Notes: generated by a model from the letters alone, not told the origin. Positions 17,286-26,102 are shown, numbered from the stretch's first letter. The stretch is DNA of 64,000 nucleotides from JAENVU01 sp031362155 (GCA_031362155.1 JANLRZ010000185.1:9718-73717), one strand, 5' to 3'. Made by a program: numbers and translations.

Positions 17286-17987
17286 ATGGGGATGGACATC
17301 CGGCGGGTGGTCGTACTGGCTCCGATGCCCAGCGAACTGGCGCCGGTCGTCGCATCACTCCAACTCCAACGAGACGACGCGGGGGTTCGGCGCGGCCGGG
17401 TCGGCCGGGTCGAGGTGGTCGCGGAGTCCACGGGCATGGGCCTGGAACGCGCGACCACGGCGACGATCCGGGCGATCGAGACGCACGATCCGAACCACAT
17501 CGTGGTGGTCGGGATCGCCGGTGGCCTCGGCACGAGTGTCGTGGGGGAGTTGGTGTGCCCGGTGGCGGTCATCGACGGTGCGACGGGCCGGCGCTACGCC
17601 GCACAGCCCCTCGGTGATGCCGACGGCGTGATCTCCTCCTCGGACGACTTCGTGGTCGATCCGACCGCGATCGGAGCGCTGATCGCGGCCGGCGTCTGCG
17701 CCGTCGATATGGAGACGGCCGCCGTTGCCGCGGCATGTGCGGGGCGCAATGTCGCATGGTCGGCGATCCGTGTGATCAGCGATCGCGCGACGGATCATCC
17801 CGACGACGCGGTGTTGGGCCTCGCCCACGCCGATGGATCCCCCAACCCGCGCGCCGCGTTCGCGTTCATGGCCAGGAATCCGAGACGGATCCCGCAGCTG
17901 ATGCGACTTGGACGCGATTCCCAACGGGCCGCTCGCGCCGCGGCCGCGGAACTCCGCCGTCAGCTCGGACTGGTCGCAGCCGGCTGA
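17286..17987 (+). CDS. Nucleoside phosphorylase/MTA-SAH nucleosidase-like protein
   Basis: A 233-residue member of the PNP/UDP phosphorylase superfamily that cleaves N-glycosidic bonds of nucleosides. The features are VVVLAPMPSEL at the first strand, a Gly-rich VVGIAGGLG, the ribose-binding motif VDMETAAVA (Met-Glu-Thr, about residues 145-150) and ISDRA with the catalytic Asp. It is shorter and more divergent than Pfs, so the substrate may differ. The ATG at 17286 follows GAGAGG at 8 nt; another ATG two codons later is possible. It is convergent with the LLM oxidoreductase. Confidence 0.85.
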   Translation: MGMDIRRVVVLAPMPSELAPVVASLQLQRDDAGVRRGRVGRVEVVAESTGMGLERATTATIRAIETHDPNHIVVVGIAGGLGTSVVGELVCPVAVIDGATGRRYAAQPLGDADGVISSSDDFVVDPTAIGALIAAGVCAVDMETAAVAAACAGRNVAWSAIRVISDRATDHPDDAVLGLAHADGSPNPRAAFAFMARNPRRIPQLMRLGRDSQRAARAAAAELRRQLGLVAAG

Positions 17988-18027
17988 ACCGGTCGGCGGG
18001 TGAACCGGTCGACGGTGATCGGCTCGG

Positions 18028-18852
18028 TCAGGCGCCGGCGAGGAACCGCTGGGCGAATGCTTCGACCTGGTCGCGCCCACCTGCGGGCCAGCCACACACG
18101 AGGTAGCTGAACCCGGCGTCGGCCCACGCGTCGACGTGGTGGGAGATCGTGTCGAGGTCGTCTTCGAGCGAGAGCGACGCGGCGCGGCGGATGCTCGCGG
18201 GGTCGCGGCCGGCCGCCTCCGCGTGCGCACTGATGCGCGCCGACTTCTCCGCGAGGTCCTTCGGGGGCCCGAAGCAATGCCAGACGTCGGCATGACGAGC
18301 GGCGATCGGCATCATGCGCTGTTCGCCCGATGCGCCGATCCAGATTGGCGGATGCGGCGCCTGAACCGGCCGCGGATGCATCGTCGCGGATTCGACGGAG
18401 AAATGTTGCCCCTCGAAGGTGAAGTCGTCGGTGGTCATGAGGCCGCGGACGATCTGTACCGCTTCCTCGAACGCGTCGACGCGCGCCTTCAGGGCGGGGA
18501 AGGGGATACCGAGCGCGCGGTGTTCGGGCTCGAACCAGGCGGCACCGTAGGACAGTTCCAGGCGACCGCCCGACGCGTGATCGATGGTCAGGGCCTCGGC
18601 CGCGAACACCGACGGATGCCGATAGGTCAGGCCGGTGACGAGCACACCCAGGCGGACCCGCTCGGTGATGCCGCTCCACGCGGCGAGGGTGGTCATGGCC
18701 TCGAAACACTCGCCCGGCCCCTCGCCGTACATCGGCTGGAAATGGTCGAAGCCCCAGATGCCGTCGAACCCCATCGCTTCGGCGAAGCGGGCGCGATCCG
18801 CGTTCTCGGCCCAGGTCATGCGTTGCTGCGCGATATCGAGTCCGAACTTCAT
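18028..18852 (-). CDS. LLM class F420/FMN-dependent oxidoreductase
   Basis: A 274-residue luciferase-like TIM-barrel flavin enzyme. It starts with the typical MKFGLDIAQQ strand and has GFDHFQPM, the VRLGVLVTGLTYRHP strand, GRLELSYGAAWFEPEH (the cofactor phosphate region) and PPIWIGASGEQRM, all usual for actinobacterial F420-dependent members. The substrate is unknown. It is divergent from the DJ-1/PfpI gene, with 94 bp between their starts. Confidence 0.9.
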   Translation of the reverse strand: MKFGLDIAQQRMTWAENADRARFAEAMGFDGIWGFDHFQPMYGEGPGECFEAMTTLAAWSGITERVRLGVLVTGLTYRHPSVFAAEALTIDHASGGRLELSYGAAWFEPEHRALGIPFPALKARVDAFEEAVQIVRGLMTTDDFTFEGQHFSVESATMHPRPVQAPHPPIWIGASGEQRMMPIAARHADVWHCFGPPKDLAEKSARISAHAEAAGRDPASIRRAASLSLEDDLDTISHHVDAWADAGFSYLVCGWPAGGRDQVEAFAQRFLAGA

Positions 18853-18946
18853 GTCCGAGGTGTACCACGGATGGGTAGGGCCTGATGGCCGAAAGGGCGG
18901 GCGACCTGTCCTTGCGTTAGGTGCGGCGAGTGGTCACGATCGCGGC

Positions 18947-19591
18947 ATGAAGATCTCTCTCTGCCTCTATCCCGGTTTCACTGCCCTCGACATCATCGGG
19001 CCGTTCCAGACGTTCGCGGATGTGCCCGGGCTCGAGGTCTCGTTCGTGGCCGACGTGGCCGGGCCGGTGCTCGATCACACGGGCCGCCTCTCGATGGTCG
19101 CCACGGAGTCCTTTGCCGACGCGACCGACCCGGACGTGATCGTGGTGCCCGGCGGGATGGTGGCGCCTCAGGGTGTGGACGACCCGGTGGTGCGGTGGAT
19201 CCGGGCGGTGCATCCTCAGACCACCTGGACGACGAGCGTGTGCACCGGCTCGTTGTTCCTCGCGACCGCCGGGGTGCTCGACGGGGTCGACGCGACCGGA
19301 CACTGGGCCGCGATGGATGCACTCGGAGAACTCGGCGCGTGTCCGACGGGTCAGCGGGTGGTCGAGCGCGGGAAGGTGATCACCGCGGCAGGAGTGTCGG
19401 CCGGTATCGATATGGGGCTCACGCTCGTCGCGCGGATGTTCGGTGACGACATGGCCAGGATCATCCAACTCGCGATCGAGTACGACCCCCAGCCGCCGTT
19501 CGACGCCGGCTCGCCGGAGAAGTCGACCCCCGAGATCGTCGAGATGCTGCGAGCGACGATGACGACCAGTGTGGCTCCGTCAGTCAGCTAG
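18947..19591 (+). CDS. DJ-1/PfpI family protein
   Basis: A 214-residue class I glutamine-amidotransferase-like protein. The nucleophile elbow is SVCTGSLFLA (Cys about residue 99), preceded by the DVIVVPGG loop. The N-terminal acidic position is the Asp/Gly turn TALDIIGPFQTF, as in isonitrile-hydratase/ThiJ-type proteins. The C-terminal helix DMGLTLVARMFG resembles the amidotransferase half of AraC-type regulators but no DNA-binding domain follows. It overlaps the convergent M28 peptidase gene by 12 bp. Confidence 0.9.
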   Translation: MKISLCLYPGFTALDIIGPFQTFADVPGLEVSFVADVAGPVLDHTGRLSMVATESFADATDPDVIVVPGGMVAPQGVDDPVVRWIRAVHPQTTWTTSVCTGSLFLATAGVLDGVDATGHWAAMDALGELGACPTGQRVVERGKVITAAGVSAGIDMGLTLVARMFGDDMARIIQLAIEYDPQPPFDAGSPEKSTPEIVEMLRATMTTSVAPSVS

Positions 19592-20725
19592 AAACCCGTC
19601 GCAGGGGCCACTGGTCAACAGACTGACCGCACCGGCCGCGCCACTGAGCAGCGGGCCGATGTCGGTGTCGTCGAACTGGGCCGGTCCGGCGGCGACGACC
19701 GCGTTGACGTCGTCATGGAACTGCTGCAGTTGGGTCTGCTGGGCCGGGGTGAAGCGGCCGATGTCGACGATGGCGCGATCCACGACCTGACCGAGCGCCA
19801 CCGCGTCGGCGTAGGTGGCCAACGGCGTATTGGGCACGAACGCCGGTGCCGGTCCGGCCACGAGGTCCTTGGTGAGCGCGGTCGCGATCTGGGTCTGCTT
19901 CTCGAGCTTGGCCCAGTCGACGATCTCGGTCTCGTCGTTGACCGTGTGGTAGCAGGGCCCGGTCGAATCGCTGAAGAAGACGTTCGGGATCGACACGCTG
20001 GTGAAGTTCACGTAGTCGCTGCGGCCTTGCCCGAAGATCGAACTCACGAGCCGGGTGTCGAGGGTCGACCCGATGGCCGACTGCACGGCACCGGATAGGC
20101 GGGCGCCGCCGGTCTCTGACCCGACCGCGAAGCTGGAACTGCGCAAGCTCGGTAGGAGGTTGGCACCCTGGATGTCGAAGTTGACGTAGGCGATGGTCTT
20201 GTCGTTGGGCACCAGTGGATGGGCGACGTAGTAGGCGGAACCCAGCAGGCCGTCCTCTTCGCGGTCCCACAGCGCGATCACCACGGATCGGCGCGGACCG
20301 CCGGGAATCGCGGCGATGGCGCGCCCGACTTCGAGGGTCGCGGCGGAGCCGGTGGCATTGTCGGTGGCGCCGTTACAGATGGCGTCGTCCGGACCGGAAC
20401 CGCGACAGTTCGAACCCAGGTGGTCGTAGTGGCCGCCGACGATCACGTATTCATTCGGCAGTTCGGTGCCGCGGATGATGCCGACGATGTTGGTGCCGGA
20501 GGTGAAGGCCTGCCGGTAGGCGTCATCGCCGCTCGCGGCGGTGTTGGCGCCCGCCGCACCGAAGCTCTTGAGCTGTTCGATGATGTAGTGCTGCGAATCG
20601 ATCGAACCCTGCGTCGCGTTGTTCCGGCCCGCGAACGAGTCGCTCGCCAAGACGGTGACGTGGACCCGTAAGGGTGTGCATGCACTTGCGATGGCCACGA
20701 TCGCGAGAATCGCTAATCTACGCAT
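19580..20725 (-). CDS. M28 family metallopeptidase, lipoprotein
   Basis: A 381-residue secreted aminopeptidase. The N-terminus is a short signal peptide with lipobox IASAC (Cys16). The five di-zinc ligands are visible as His/Asp in GGHYDHLG, Asp in NGATDNATG, the Glu pair in DREEDGLLG, an Asp in NFDIQG and the His in CYHTVNDE. The C-terminal 90 residues form a helical extension. It would release amino acids from peptides outside the cell. The start ATG has GGGGAGGC upstream. It is divergent from the alpha/beta hydrolase at 20788. Confidence 0.92.
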   Translation of the reverse strand: MRRLAILAIVAIASACTPLRVHVTVLASDSFAGRNNATQGSIDSQHYIIEQLKSFGAAGANTAASGDDAYRQAFTSGTNIVGIIRGTELPNEYVIVGGHYDHLGSNCRGSGPDDAICNGATDNATGSAATLEVGRAIAAIPGGPRRSVVIALWDREEDGLLGSAYYVAHPLVPNDKTIAYVNFDIQGANLLPSLRSSSFAVGSETGGARLSGAVQSAIGSTLDTRLVSSIFGQGRSDYVNFTSVSIPNVFFSDSTGPCYHTVNDETEIVDWAKLEKQTQIATALTKDLVAGPAPAFVPNTPLATYADAVALGQVVDRAIVDIGRFTPAQQTQLQQFHDDVNAVVAAGPAQFDDTDIGPLLSGAAGAVSLLTSGPCDGFLAD

Positions 20726-20772
20726 TTCGCCTCCCCGGTGAGAGCGGATGATATCCCGGTTGGCGAGCGACC

Positions 20773-20778
20773 TAGCCT
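20773..20778 (+). promoter_or_regulatory. Putative -10 hexamer (TAGCCT)
   Basis: TAGCCT ends 9 nt before the ATG at 20788, with no Shine-Dalgarno sequence; probably leaderless. Confidence 0.4.
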
Positions 20779-20787
20779 GCCCCGTCC

Positions 20788-21567
20788 ATGGGATCCATCA
20801 CAACCGATGACGGTGCGACGATCTCGTGGGCCGAGGGTGGTACGGGCCGTGACCTCGTGCTCGTGCACGGGATCACCGAATCCCGACACGCCTGGGATCC
20901 CGTGGTCCGCGGGCTCGAATCCAAGTGGCGAGTCGTGAACGTCGACATGCGGGGTCATGGCGAGTCGGACCGGCGCCCGCCCTACGACGCGATCACGATG
21001 GCGACCGACCTCGCGACAGTGGTGGCCGGTCTCGGTCTCGAAGAGCCCTTGATGGTGGGCCATTCGATGGGCGGGGTCATTGTCAGCGCTTACGCGGGCC
21101 TCGGGCACCCGGCTCGGGGCGTGGTCAACGTGGATCAGCCGATGGCGCTCGGTGGTTTCAAGGCGGCCCTCGAACCGCTCGTCCCGATGCTCCACGATCC
21201 CGCCACCTTCGCCGACGCGGTCGCGACGGTCTTCGCCGTGCTCGATGGCCCGCTGCCCGCGAGCGAACGCGAACGCCTCAACGCCCTCGCCAGCCCGGAG
21301 CAGGACGTGGTGCTCGGGGTCTGGAGCACGGTGTTCGAGTCGTCGGCCGAAGCACTCGATGCGCTCGCCGCCGAGTTGCTTTCCGGAATCCGCGTCCCGT
21401 ACCTCGCAGTGCACGGCTCGGACCCCGGGGTCGATTACGTCGAGTGGCTGCTCGAGTTCGTCGCCAATGCGCGGGTCGAGGTCTGGCCGGACACCGGTCA
21501 CTACCCCCATCTGGTCGATCCCGCTCGATGGTACGAGCGGCTCGATCAGTTCGACGGCGGGCTCTGA
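20788..21567 (+). CDS. Alpha/beta hydrolase
   Basis: A 259-residue alpha/beta-fold hydrolase. The oxyanion-hole motif is LVHGITES, the strand-4 region is VNVDMRGHGESDR, the nucleophile elbow is VGHSMGG (Ser about residue 93), and the general base Asp and His lie in VHGSDPG and DTGHYPHLVDP. The cap domain is short. The substrate is unknown (esters, epoxides and lactones are possible). The PLP enzyme gene follows after 19 bp with a strong ribosome-binding site, suggesting co-expression. Confidence 0.92.
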   Translation: MGSITTDDGATISWAEGGTGRDLVLVHGITESRHAWDPVVRGLESKWRVVNVDMRGHGESDRRPPYDAITMATDLATVVAGLGLEEPLMVGHSMGGVIVSAYAGLGHPARGVVNVDQPMALGGFKAALEPLVPMLHDPATFADAVATVFAVLDGPLPASERERLNALASPEQDVVLGVWSTVFESSAEALDALAAELLSGIRVPYLAVHGSDPGVDYVEWLLEFVANARVEVWPDTGHYPHLVDPARWYERLDQFDGGL

Positions 21568-21586
21568 ACCGAGGAGGAGGAACGCC

Positions 21587-22801
21587 ATGGTCGATCGACC
21601 GGTGCGACGGCTCCCGGACCCGGGCGCGGTCCATGACGAACGCGAGATCGAGGCCGTGGTCGAAGTGCTGCGGTCATCGAACCTCACCATTGGGCCGAAG
21701 GTGGCCGAATGCGAGTCGGCGATCGCGGTGCTCCTCGCGAAGCGGCGCGGGGTCATGGTCAACTCGGGTTCGTCGGCGCTGAAGTTGGCCGTCGAACTCC
21801 TGGACCTGGACCCGGGCGACGAGATCATCACCGCCGCGGTCACCTTCGGGACCGACATCGCGCCGATCGTGCAGGCCGGCCTCGTCCCGGTATTCGTCGA
21901 CGTCAACCCGATCACCTACCAGGTGGATGCGACGCGCATCGAGGAGATGGTCGGGCCGCGAACCCGGGCGATCCTGATGCCGAACCTGGTGGGGAACTGT
22001 CCTGACTGGGATGCAGTTCGCACCATTGCCGATGCGCATGACTTGGTGGTCATCGAGGACTCGTGCGACGTGCTCGACAGTTGGCAGCGGGGTCGTCGCA
22101 CCGGTGAGCGGGCCGACATCAGTGTCACCAGCTTTGCGCGCGGGCACGCGATCACCGCGGCCGGCAACGGCGGGATGGTCGGTCTCAACACCGACGACGC
22201 GTTGGACCGGTGTCTCATGTTGCGCCGTTGGGGTCGGCGCTCCGAGACCTACCTCTTCGGCTCACGCCAAGGGGAGCGTGATCGTCACGGGCCGTTGGCC
22301 GACGGCACCCCCTACGACCTCACGTTCCAGTTCGAGATGATCGGTTACAACTTCGAGCCGTCCGAGATCGGCGCCGCGTACGCGCTGGTGCAGCTCGAGA
22401 AGCTCACCGAATACAACGGTCGTCGCCAACACAACTGGAACCGGCTCCACGAACTCATGGCCGAGCACGAAGAGCTCCTGGAACGACCCGGGACCGAGCC
22501 CGACACCCACACGACCTGGATGCGCTACCCGTTCCTGCTGCGCGAAGGTGTCGACCGTGCCGCGCTCCAACGATCGTTGGTCGAGCGGGGCATTTCCAGC
22601 TTCATGGTGTGGAGCGGCAACATCCTGCGCCACCCGGCCTACGCCGGCATCGAACGCCGCGAACCCGGAGACGGTCTGCCGAATGCCGACGCGATCACCG
22701 AGCGAGCGTTGAGCCTGCCCGCGCACCACGCCTTGAGTTCCGACGATCTCGGTTACATGGTCGAGGTCGTGGGCGAAGAACTGAATCGCCTGTCACCGTA
22801 G
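21587..22801 (+). CDS. DegT/DnrJ/EryC1-family PLP enzyme, RfbH/ColD-like dehydratase
   Basis: A 404-residue fold-type I PLP/PMP enzyme. Conserved family elements are MVNSGSSALKLAV, VTFGTDIAPIVQAGLVPVFVDV, IEDSCD (Asp158 for the pyridine nitrogen) and SFARGH at 182-187. In sugar aminotransferases residue 187 is the Schiff-base Lys; here it is His, as in ColD and RfbH, which are PMP-dependent 3-dehydratases of 4-keto-6-deoxysugars. The cysteines that hold a [2Fe-2S] cluster in RfbH/E1 are missing near RRWGRRSETY, so it would be the ColD-like type. There is no nucleotide-sugar gene nearby. The start ATG has GAGGAGGAGG upstream. Confidence 0.88.
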   Translation: MVDRPVRRLPDPGAVHDEREIEAVVEVLRSSNLTIGPKVAECESAIAVLLAKRRGVMVNSGSSALKLAVELLDLDPGDEIITAAVTFGTDIAPIVQAGLVPVFVDVNPITYQVDATRIEEMVGPRTRAILMPNLVGNCPDWDAVRTIADAHDLVVIEDSCDVLDSWQRGRRTGERADISVTSFARGHAITAAGNGGMVGLNTDDALDRCLMLRRWGRRSETYLFGSRQGERDRHGPLADGTPYDLTFQFEMIGYNFEPSEIGAAYALVQLEKLTEYNGRRQHNWNRLHELMAEHEELLERPGTEPDTHTTWMRYPFLLREGVDRAALQRSLVERGISSFMVWSGNILRHPAYAGIERREPGDGLPNADAITERALSLPAHHALSSDDLGYMVEVVGEELNRLSP

Positions 22802-23716
22802 AACGGCCTCGGCGGTGCTGATACCGGGAACGGTGGCGGTGGACAGAATCTCGCCGCGTGCGGCATCGTCGCCGAGGAGGTACGCCCGCCAGAACAACGT
22901 GCTCGTCTCCGTCACCATCGCATCGGCGGCGATCGGCGTGTTCTCGTAGGGCTCCGCGTGGAATGCGCCGAAGATCGTCACGAAGTACTTGGGCGGCTTG
23001 GCGGCCACGTAGGCCGACTGGGCCGCGGCGAAGGGCAGTGAATAGTCGCGATCGGCGTGGTACATCAGCAGTGGAATCGGATTGCCGATCCGCGTCCCCT
23101 CGGGGTGGTCGAGCCGGATGCCGTCCATCACGATCGCCGCCTTGATGCGACGGTCGCGACAGCAGGTGTTGGCGATGAAGGACCAGATGGTGGCTCCGCC
23201 GAGCGAGAGCCCGGCCGCGCCGATCCGGTCGCGGTCGATACGCCTCTTCCACTTGCTGCGCAGGAGCGCGTCGAGCGCGAAGCTCAGGTCGGCCGGTTGT
23301 TCGATGACGTCACCGGCGCGGGACAACGGACCCTGCGCGGCACCCGTGTAGGTGATCGGGAACCGGGGGGCGAGCACCGCGAATCCGGCGTCGACCCAGT
23401 GTTGGAACAGCTCGGTGAACTTGGTCGGGTCACCGTCGTAGCCGTGGGCGAACACGATCAGGGGAACCGGTTTCGCCGATGAGGGAATCCGGAGGATCGT
23501 CGGGAGCGAACGGGTCGGCGCGCTGCGCGCTTCGACGGGGTCGACGGCGGGGCGAGATGGATCCACCAGATCGAGTTGCACGTCGACGGCCGGCGCCGGT
23601 CGACGCGACGGCTGAACCCGGCTGGAAGACGCGGCCGGGGCCGAGGATGCGCACGCAGTGGCCGCGACGACGAGCGTGACCGCGAGCGCGTGGCGGAGTG
23701 GTCGGGAGCGACGCAT
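22793..23716 (-). CDS. Secreted alpha/beta hydrolase lipoprotein (dienelactone hydrolase/PAF-acetylhydrolase-like)
   Basis: A 307-residue exported hydrolase. A signal peptide with a weak lipobox (VAATAC, Cys about residue 22) is followed by a Ser/Pro-rich linker and an alpha/beta domain with LIVFAHGYDG (oxyanion hole), the nucleophile GLSLGG, the acid in MYHADRDYS and a His in FGAFHAEPY. The paired CC in NTCCRDRR may be structural. The ATG at 23716 is selected because it begins the signal peptide. The gene overlaps the convergent PLP-enzyme gene by 9 bp and lies 40 bp behind the hypothetical gene on the same strand. Confidence 0.85.
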   Translation of the reverse strand: MRRSRPLRHALAVTLVVAATACASSAPAASSSRVQPSRRPAPAVDVQLDLVDPSRPAVDPVEARSAPTRSLPTILRIPSSAKPVPLIVFAHGYDGDPTKFTELFQHWVDAGFAVLAPRFPITYTGAAQGPLSRAGDVIEQPADLSFALDALLRSKWKRRIDRDRIGAAGLSLGGATIWSFIANTCCRDRRIKAAIVMDGIRLDHPEGTRIGNPIPLLMYHADRDYSLPFAAAQSAYVAAKPPKYFVTIFGAFHAEPYENTPIAADAMVTETSTLFWRAYLLGDDAARGEILSTATVPGISTAEAVLR

Positions 23717-23756
23717 CGTGGCCTTCGGTCTGCGGAGATGCTCGAGTGCGTTGAGA

Positions 23757-24176
23757 TTACTGGTGGAGCGGGGTCCCGGTGGCGGAGCGCCGCTCGAGCT
23801 CGCACGCGATGCAGCCGAGGAACTGGCGCACGGACTGTTCGGCGCGGCGCCGAGCCGCGAGCGCATGTGTCCGACGACCGAGTGGGTCGATCGGTACCCG
23901 ACACGACGCGCTCAGGCTCAAGTGCGTGGCCCTCTCATTGAGCGGGGATGTCTGGAGGTCGCCCTGCAGTTCCTGCAACGGACTGGGTGACTCGGGGGAC
24001 CAGAGGATCGGGATGACGAGGCAGTCGGATCGAGTTCGGACCGGGCCGACGACCACGGTCACCGTGGGCGTGGTGGCCTGCGCCGCGGCGCGAGTAATTT
24101 CTTCGCCGCGGGCGATGAGCCATGCGTTGGTCGAGCTGACCCCGACGGCAACCGAAACGAAATCGTCGATGAACAT
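23757..24176 (-). CDS. Hypothetical protein, possible DevR-regulated gene
   Basis: A 139-residue protein that I cannot assign to a family. It has an N-terminal beta-rich stretch (FVSVAVGVSSTNAWLIARGEE), a central LVIPILWSPESPSPL loop and a C-terminal basic amphipathic helix (LAARRRAEQSVRQFLG). There is no signal peptide or membrane segment. The layout recalls actinobacterial SRPBCC-like small proteins, but the match is too weak to claim. A DevR-box-like palindrome lies 36 bp upstream of its start, and the secreted hydrolase follows after 40 bp. Confidence 0.6.
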   Translation of the reverse strand: MFIDDFVSVAVGVSSTNAWLIARGEEITRAAAQATTPTVTVVVGPVRTRSDCLVIPILWSPESPSPLQELQGDLQTSPLNERATHLSLSASCRVPIDPLGRRTHALAARRRAEQSVRQFLGCIACELERRSATGTPLHQ

Positions 24177-24212
24177 CCGGCCCTGATCGTGGGCGCTTTC
24201 CGCGCCGCCGAG

Positions 24213-24232
24213 TCAGGGTCGAAAGTCCTCAA
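24213..24232. promoter_or_regulatory. DevR/DosR-box-like palindrome
   Basis: TCAGGGTCGAAAGTCCTCAA matches the mycobacterial DevR consensus TTSGGGACTWWAGTCCCSAA at 15 of 20 positions, including the half-site AGTCC and the GGG core. It lies upstream of the hypothetical gene starting at 24176 (minus) and overlaps the stop codon of the adjacent DevS-like kinase. Confidence 0.5.
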
Positions 24233-25386
24233 AATCGTGGGACGCCAGAGTGCGTCACCGGATCGAGGGGGACGCTCCACTCCAGGGTCATCCCGCCGGT
24301 CGGGTTGCCGGCGACCGTGCAGGTGCCCCCGAGTTGCTGGGCGCGATCGCGCAGGTTGGCGAGGCCCTGCCCGCCCTGATCGACCAGGGAGTCGAAGCCG
24401 GCCTTGATGCCGGTTCCGTCATCGGAGATGCGCAGGGTGCAGTCGGCATCGACGCGAATCAGGAGATCGATGTGGGCGGCGTCTCCGTGGCGCTGGGCGT
24501 TGGTGATCGCCTCTCGCACCACCGCGGTGAGGTGGTACGCGACGGAGACGGGAACGGCCTGGTCGATTGGACCTTCGGTGTGGAGCGTTGCGCACGCGCC
24601 GAGCCGTTCGTTGATCTCCGCCACGACCGCAGTGAGTTCGGCGTGCAGGCCGATCGTGGGCGCGTGCAGCGCGAAGATCGTGTTGCGGATTTCTCTGATC
24701 GTGGTGTCGAGGTCGTCGACGGCCTGGTCGATCCGACGGATCACGGCGTCGTCGTTGGTGAGCCGTTCGGCGGACTGCAGCGACATTCCGGTCGCGAAGA
24801 GCTGTTGGATCACTTTGTCGTGCAGATCCCGTGCGATGCGCTCGCGATCTTCGAGGAGTACGACGGACTGCAGGCGTTCGTGGAGACGGGCGTTCTCGAT
24901 CGCGACCCCGGCGGCCGAGGCGAGGGTGACGGCGAGCGTTTCGTCTTCCACGGTGAACTCGGCACCTGACTGCTTCTCGCAGAGGTAGAGATTGCCGAAG
25001 ACCGCGTCGCGGACGCGGATCGGTACGCCGAGGAACGATGTCATCGGCGGATGGCCGGGTGGGAAGCCGAACGAATCGGGGTGGAGGGTCAGATCGAGGA
25101 GTCGGAGGGGCGCGGGGTGGGTGATCAGGCGACCGAGGATGCCTCGTCCTTGGGGGAGCGAGCCGATGCGTGCAACTTCCTCGGGCTCGATGCCGGTATT
25201 GACGAACTCGGTGAGGTCTCCGTCGGGTCCGATCACGCCGAGCGCGCCGTATTTCGCGTCGACCAGGGCGGTCGCAGACTCGGTGATGCGCCGAAGGACC
25301 ACGGGTAGGCTCAGGTCCGACGCCACGGCGAGCATGGCGTCGAGAAGTCGGCGGAGTGGCGGGTCCGAGTTCCATGCCACTGTCAC
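24229..25386 (-). CDS. GAF-domain sensor histidine kinase, DevS/DosT-like
   Basis: A 385-residue (with the GTG start at 25386) soluble kinase of the HisKA_3 (NarX/DevS) class. One GAF domain (about residues 25-170) has the DevS-like segments YGALGVIGPDG, RGRGILGRLITHPAPLRL and GHPPMTSFLGVPI. In mycobacterial DevS/DosT the equivalent GAF-A carries the heme that senses O2, NO and CO. The dimerisation helix DRERIARDLHDKVIQQL has phospho-acceptor His189, and the ATPase domain has NAQRH, DDGTG and GGQGLANLRDRA. It has one GAF domain where DevS has two. The start could also be TTG at 25422, which would nearly abut the divergent regulator. Confidence 0.9.
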   Translation of the reverse strand: MTVAWNSDPPLRRLLDAMLAVASDLSLPVVLRRITESATALVDAKYGALGVIGPDGDLTEFVNTGIEPEEVARIGSLPQGRGILGRLITHPAPLRLLDLTLHPDSFGFPPGHPPMTSFLGVPIRVRDAVFGNLYLCEKQSGAEFTVEDETLAVTLASAAGVAIENARLHERLQSVVLLEDRERIARDLHDKVIQQLFATGMSLQSAERLTNDDAVIRRIDQAVDDLDTTIREIRNTIFALHAPTIGLHAELTAVVAEINERLGACATLHTEGPIDQAVPVSVAYHLTAVVREAITNAQRHGDAAHIDLLIRVDADCTLRISDDGTGIKAGFDSLVDQGGQGLANLRDRAQQLGGTCTVAGNPTGGMTLEWSVPLDPVTHSGVPRF

Positions 25387-25424
25387 GATGACAGTTTGAC
25401 GGTTCGGCCCCAGGAGGTCCAAAC

Positions 25425-26102
25425 GTGTCGGGAGAGAACGGCGACGACCAGCGCATCCGGGTGTTCCTGCTCGACGATCACGAGATCGTCCGGCGTGGGG
25501 TGCGCGACGTCCTCGAGGGCTCGGGCCTGATCGAGGTGGTGGGTGAAGCCGGGACCGCCGCCGAGGCCATCTCTCGTATTCCGCCGACCCGACCCGATGT
25601 TGCGGTCCTGGACGTCCGTCTCCCCGACGGAGACGGTGTCACCGTGTGTCGAGACGTGCGATCACGTCATCCCGAGATCCAGTGTCTGATGCTGACGTCG
25701 TTCTCCGACGACGAAGCGATCTTCCAGGCCATCATGGCCGGCGCGGCGGGGTACCTGCTGAAGCAGATCAAGGGTCCTGACATCGTGGACGCGATCGTGC
25801 GGGTCTCGAAGGGTCAGTCGTTGCTCGACCCTTTGGTCACCGCTCGAGTCTTGGAGCGACTCCGCCAGCCCCCCGAAGAAGACGAGCGATTGGCGGCGCT
25901 CACGGGACAGGAGCGCAAGGTGCTCGACCTCATCGCCGAAGGGTTGACCAACCGCCAGATCGGTGAGCGGATTCACCTGGCCGAGAAGACGGTGAAGAAC
26001 TACGTGTCGAACCTGTTGACCAAGCTCGGCATGGAACGGCGAACCCAGGCCGCGGTGTATGCCGCGGGGCTCAAGAACCCCGCTACCGATACCGGCCGAT
26101 AG
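25425..26102 (+). CDS. NarL/FixJ-family response regulator, DevR/DosR-like
   Basis: A 225-residue two-component regulator. The receiver domain has LLDDHE, phospho-acceptor Asp63 in VLDVRLPDGDG, and the Thr/Ser and Lys switch residues in LTSF and LLKQIKG. The LuxR-type helix-turn-helix at the C-terminus has LTGQERKVLDLIAEGLTNRQIGERI and VKNYVSNLLTKLGM. These closely resemble mycobacterial DevR. A strong AGGAGG precedes the GTG start. It is divergent from the DevS-like kinase and convergent with the universal stress protein, the classic company of a hypoxia/dormancy regulon. Confidence 0.94.
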   Translation: MSGENGDDQRIRVFLLDDHEIVRRGVRDVLEGSGLIEVVGEAGTAAEAISRIPPTRPDVAVLDVRLPDGDGVTVCRDVRSRHPEIQCLMLTSFSDDEAIFQAIMAGAAGYLLKQIKGPDIVDAIVRVSKGQSLLDPLVTARVLERLRQPPEEDERLAALTGQERKVLDLIAEGLTNRQIGERIHLAEKTVKNYVSNLLTKLGMERRTQAAVYAAGLKNPATDTGR

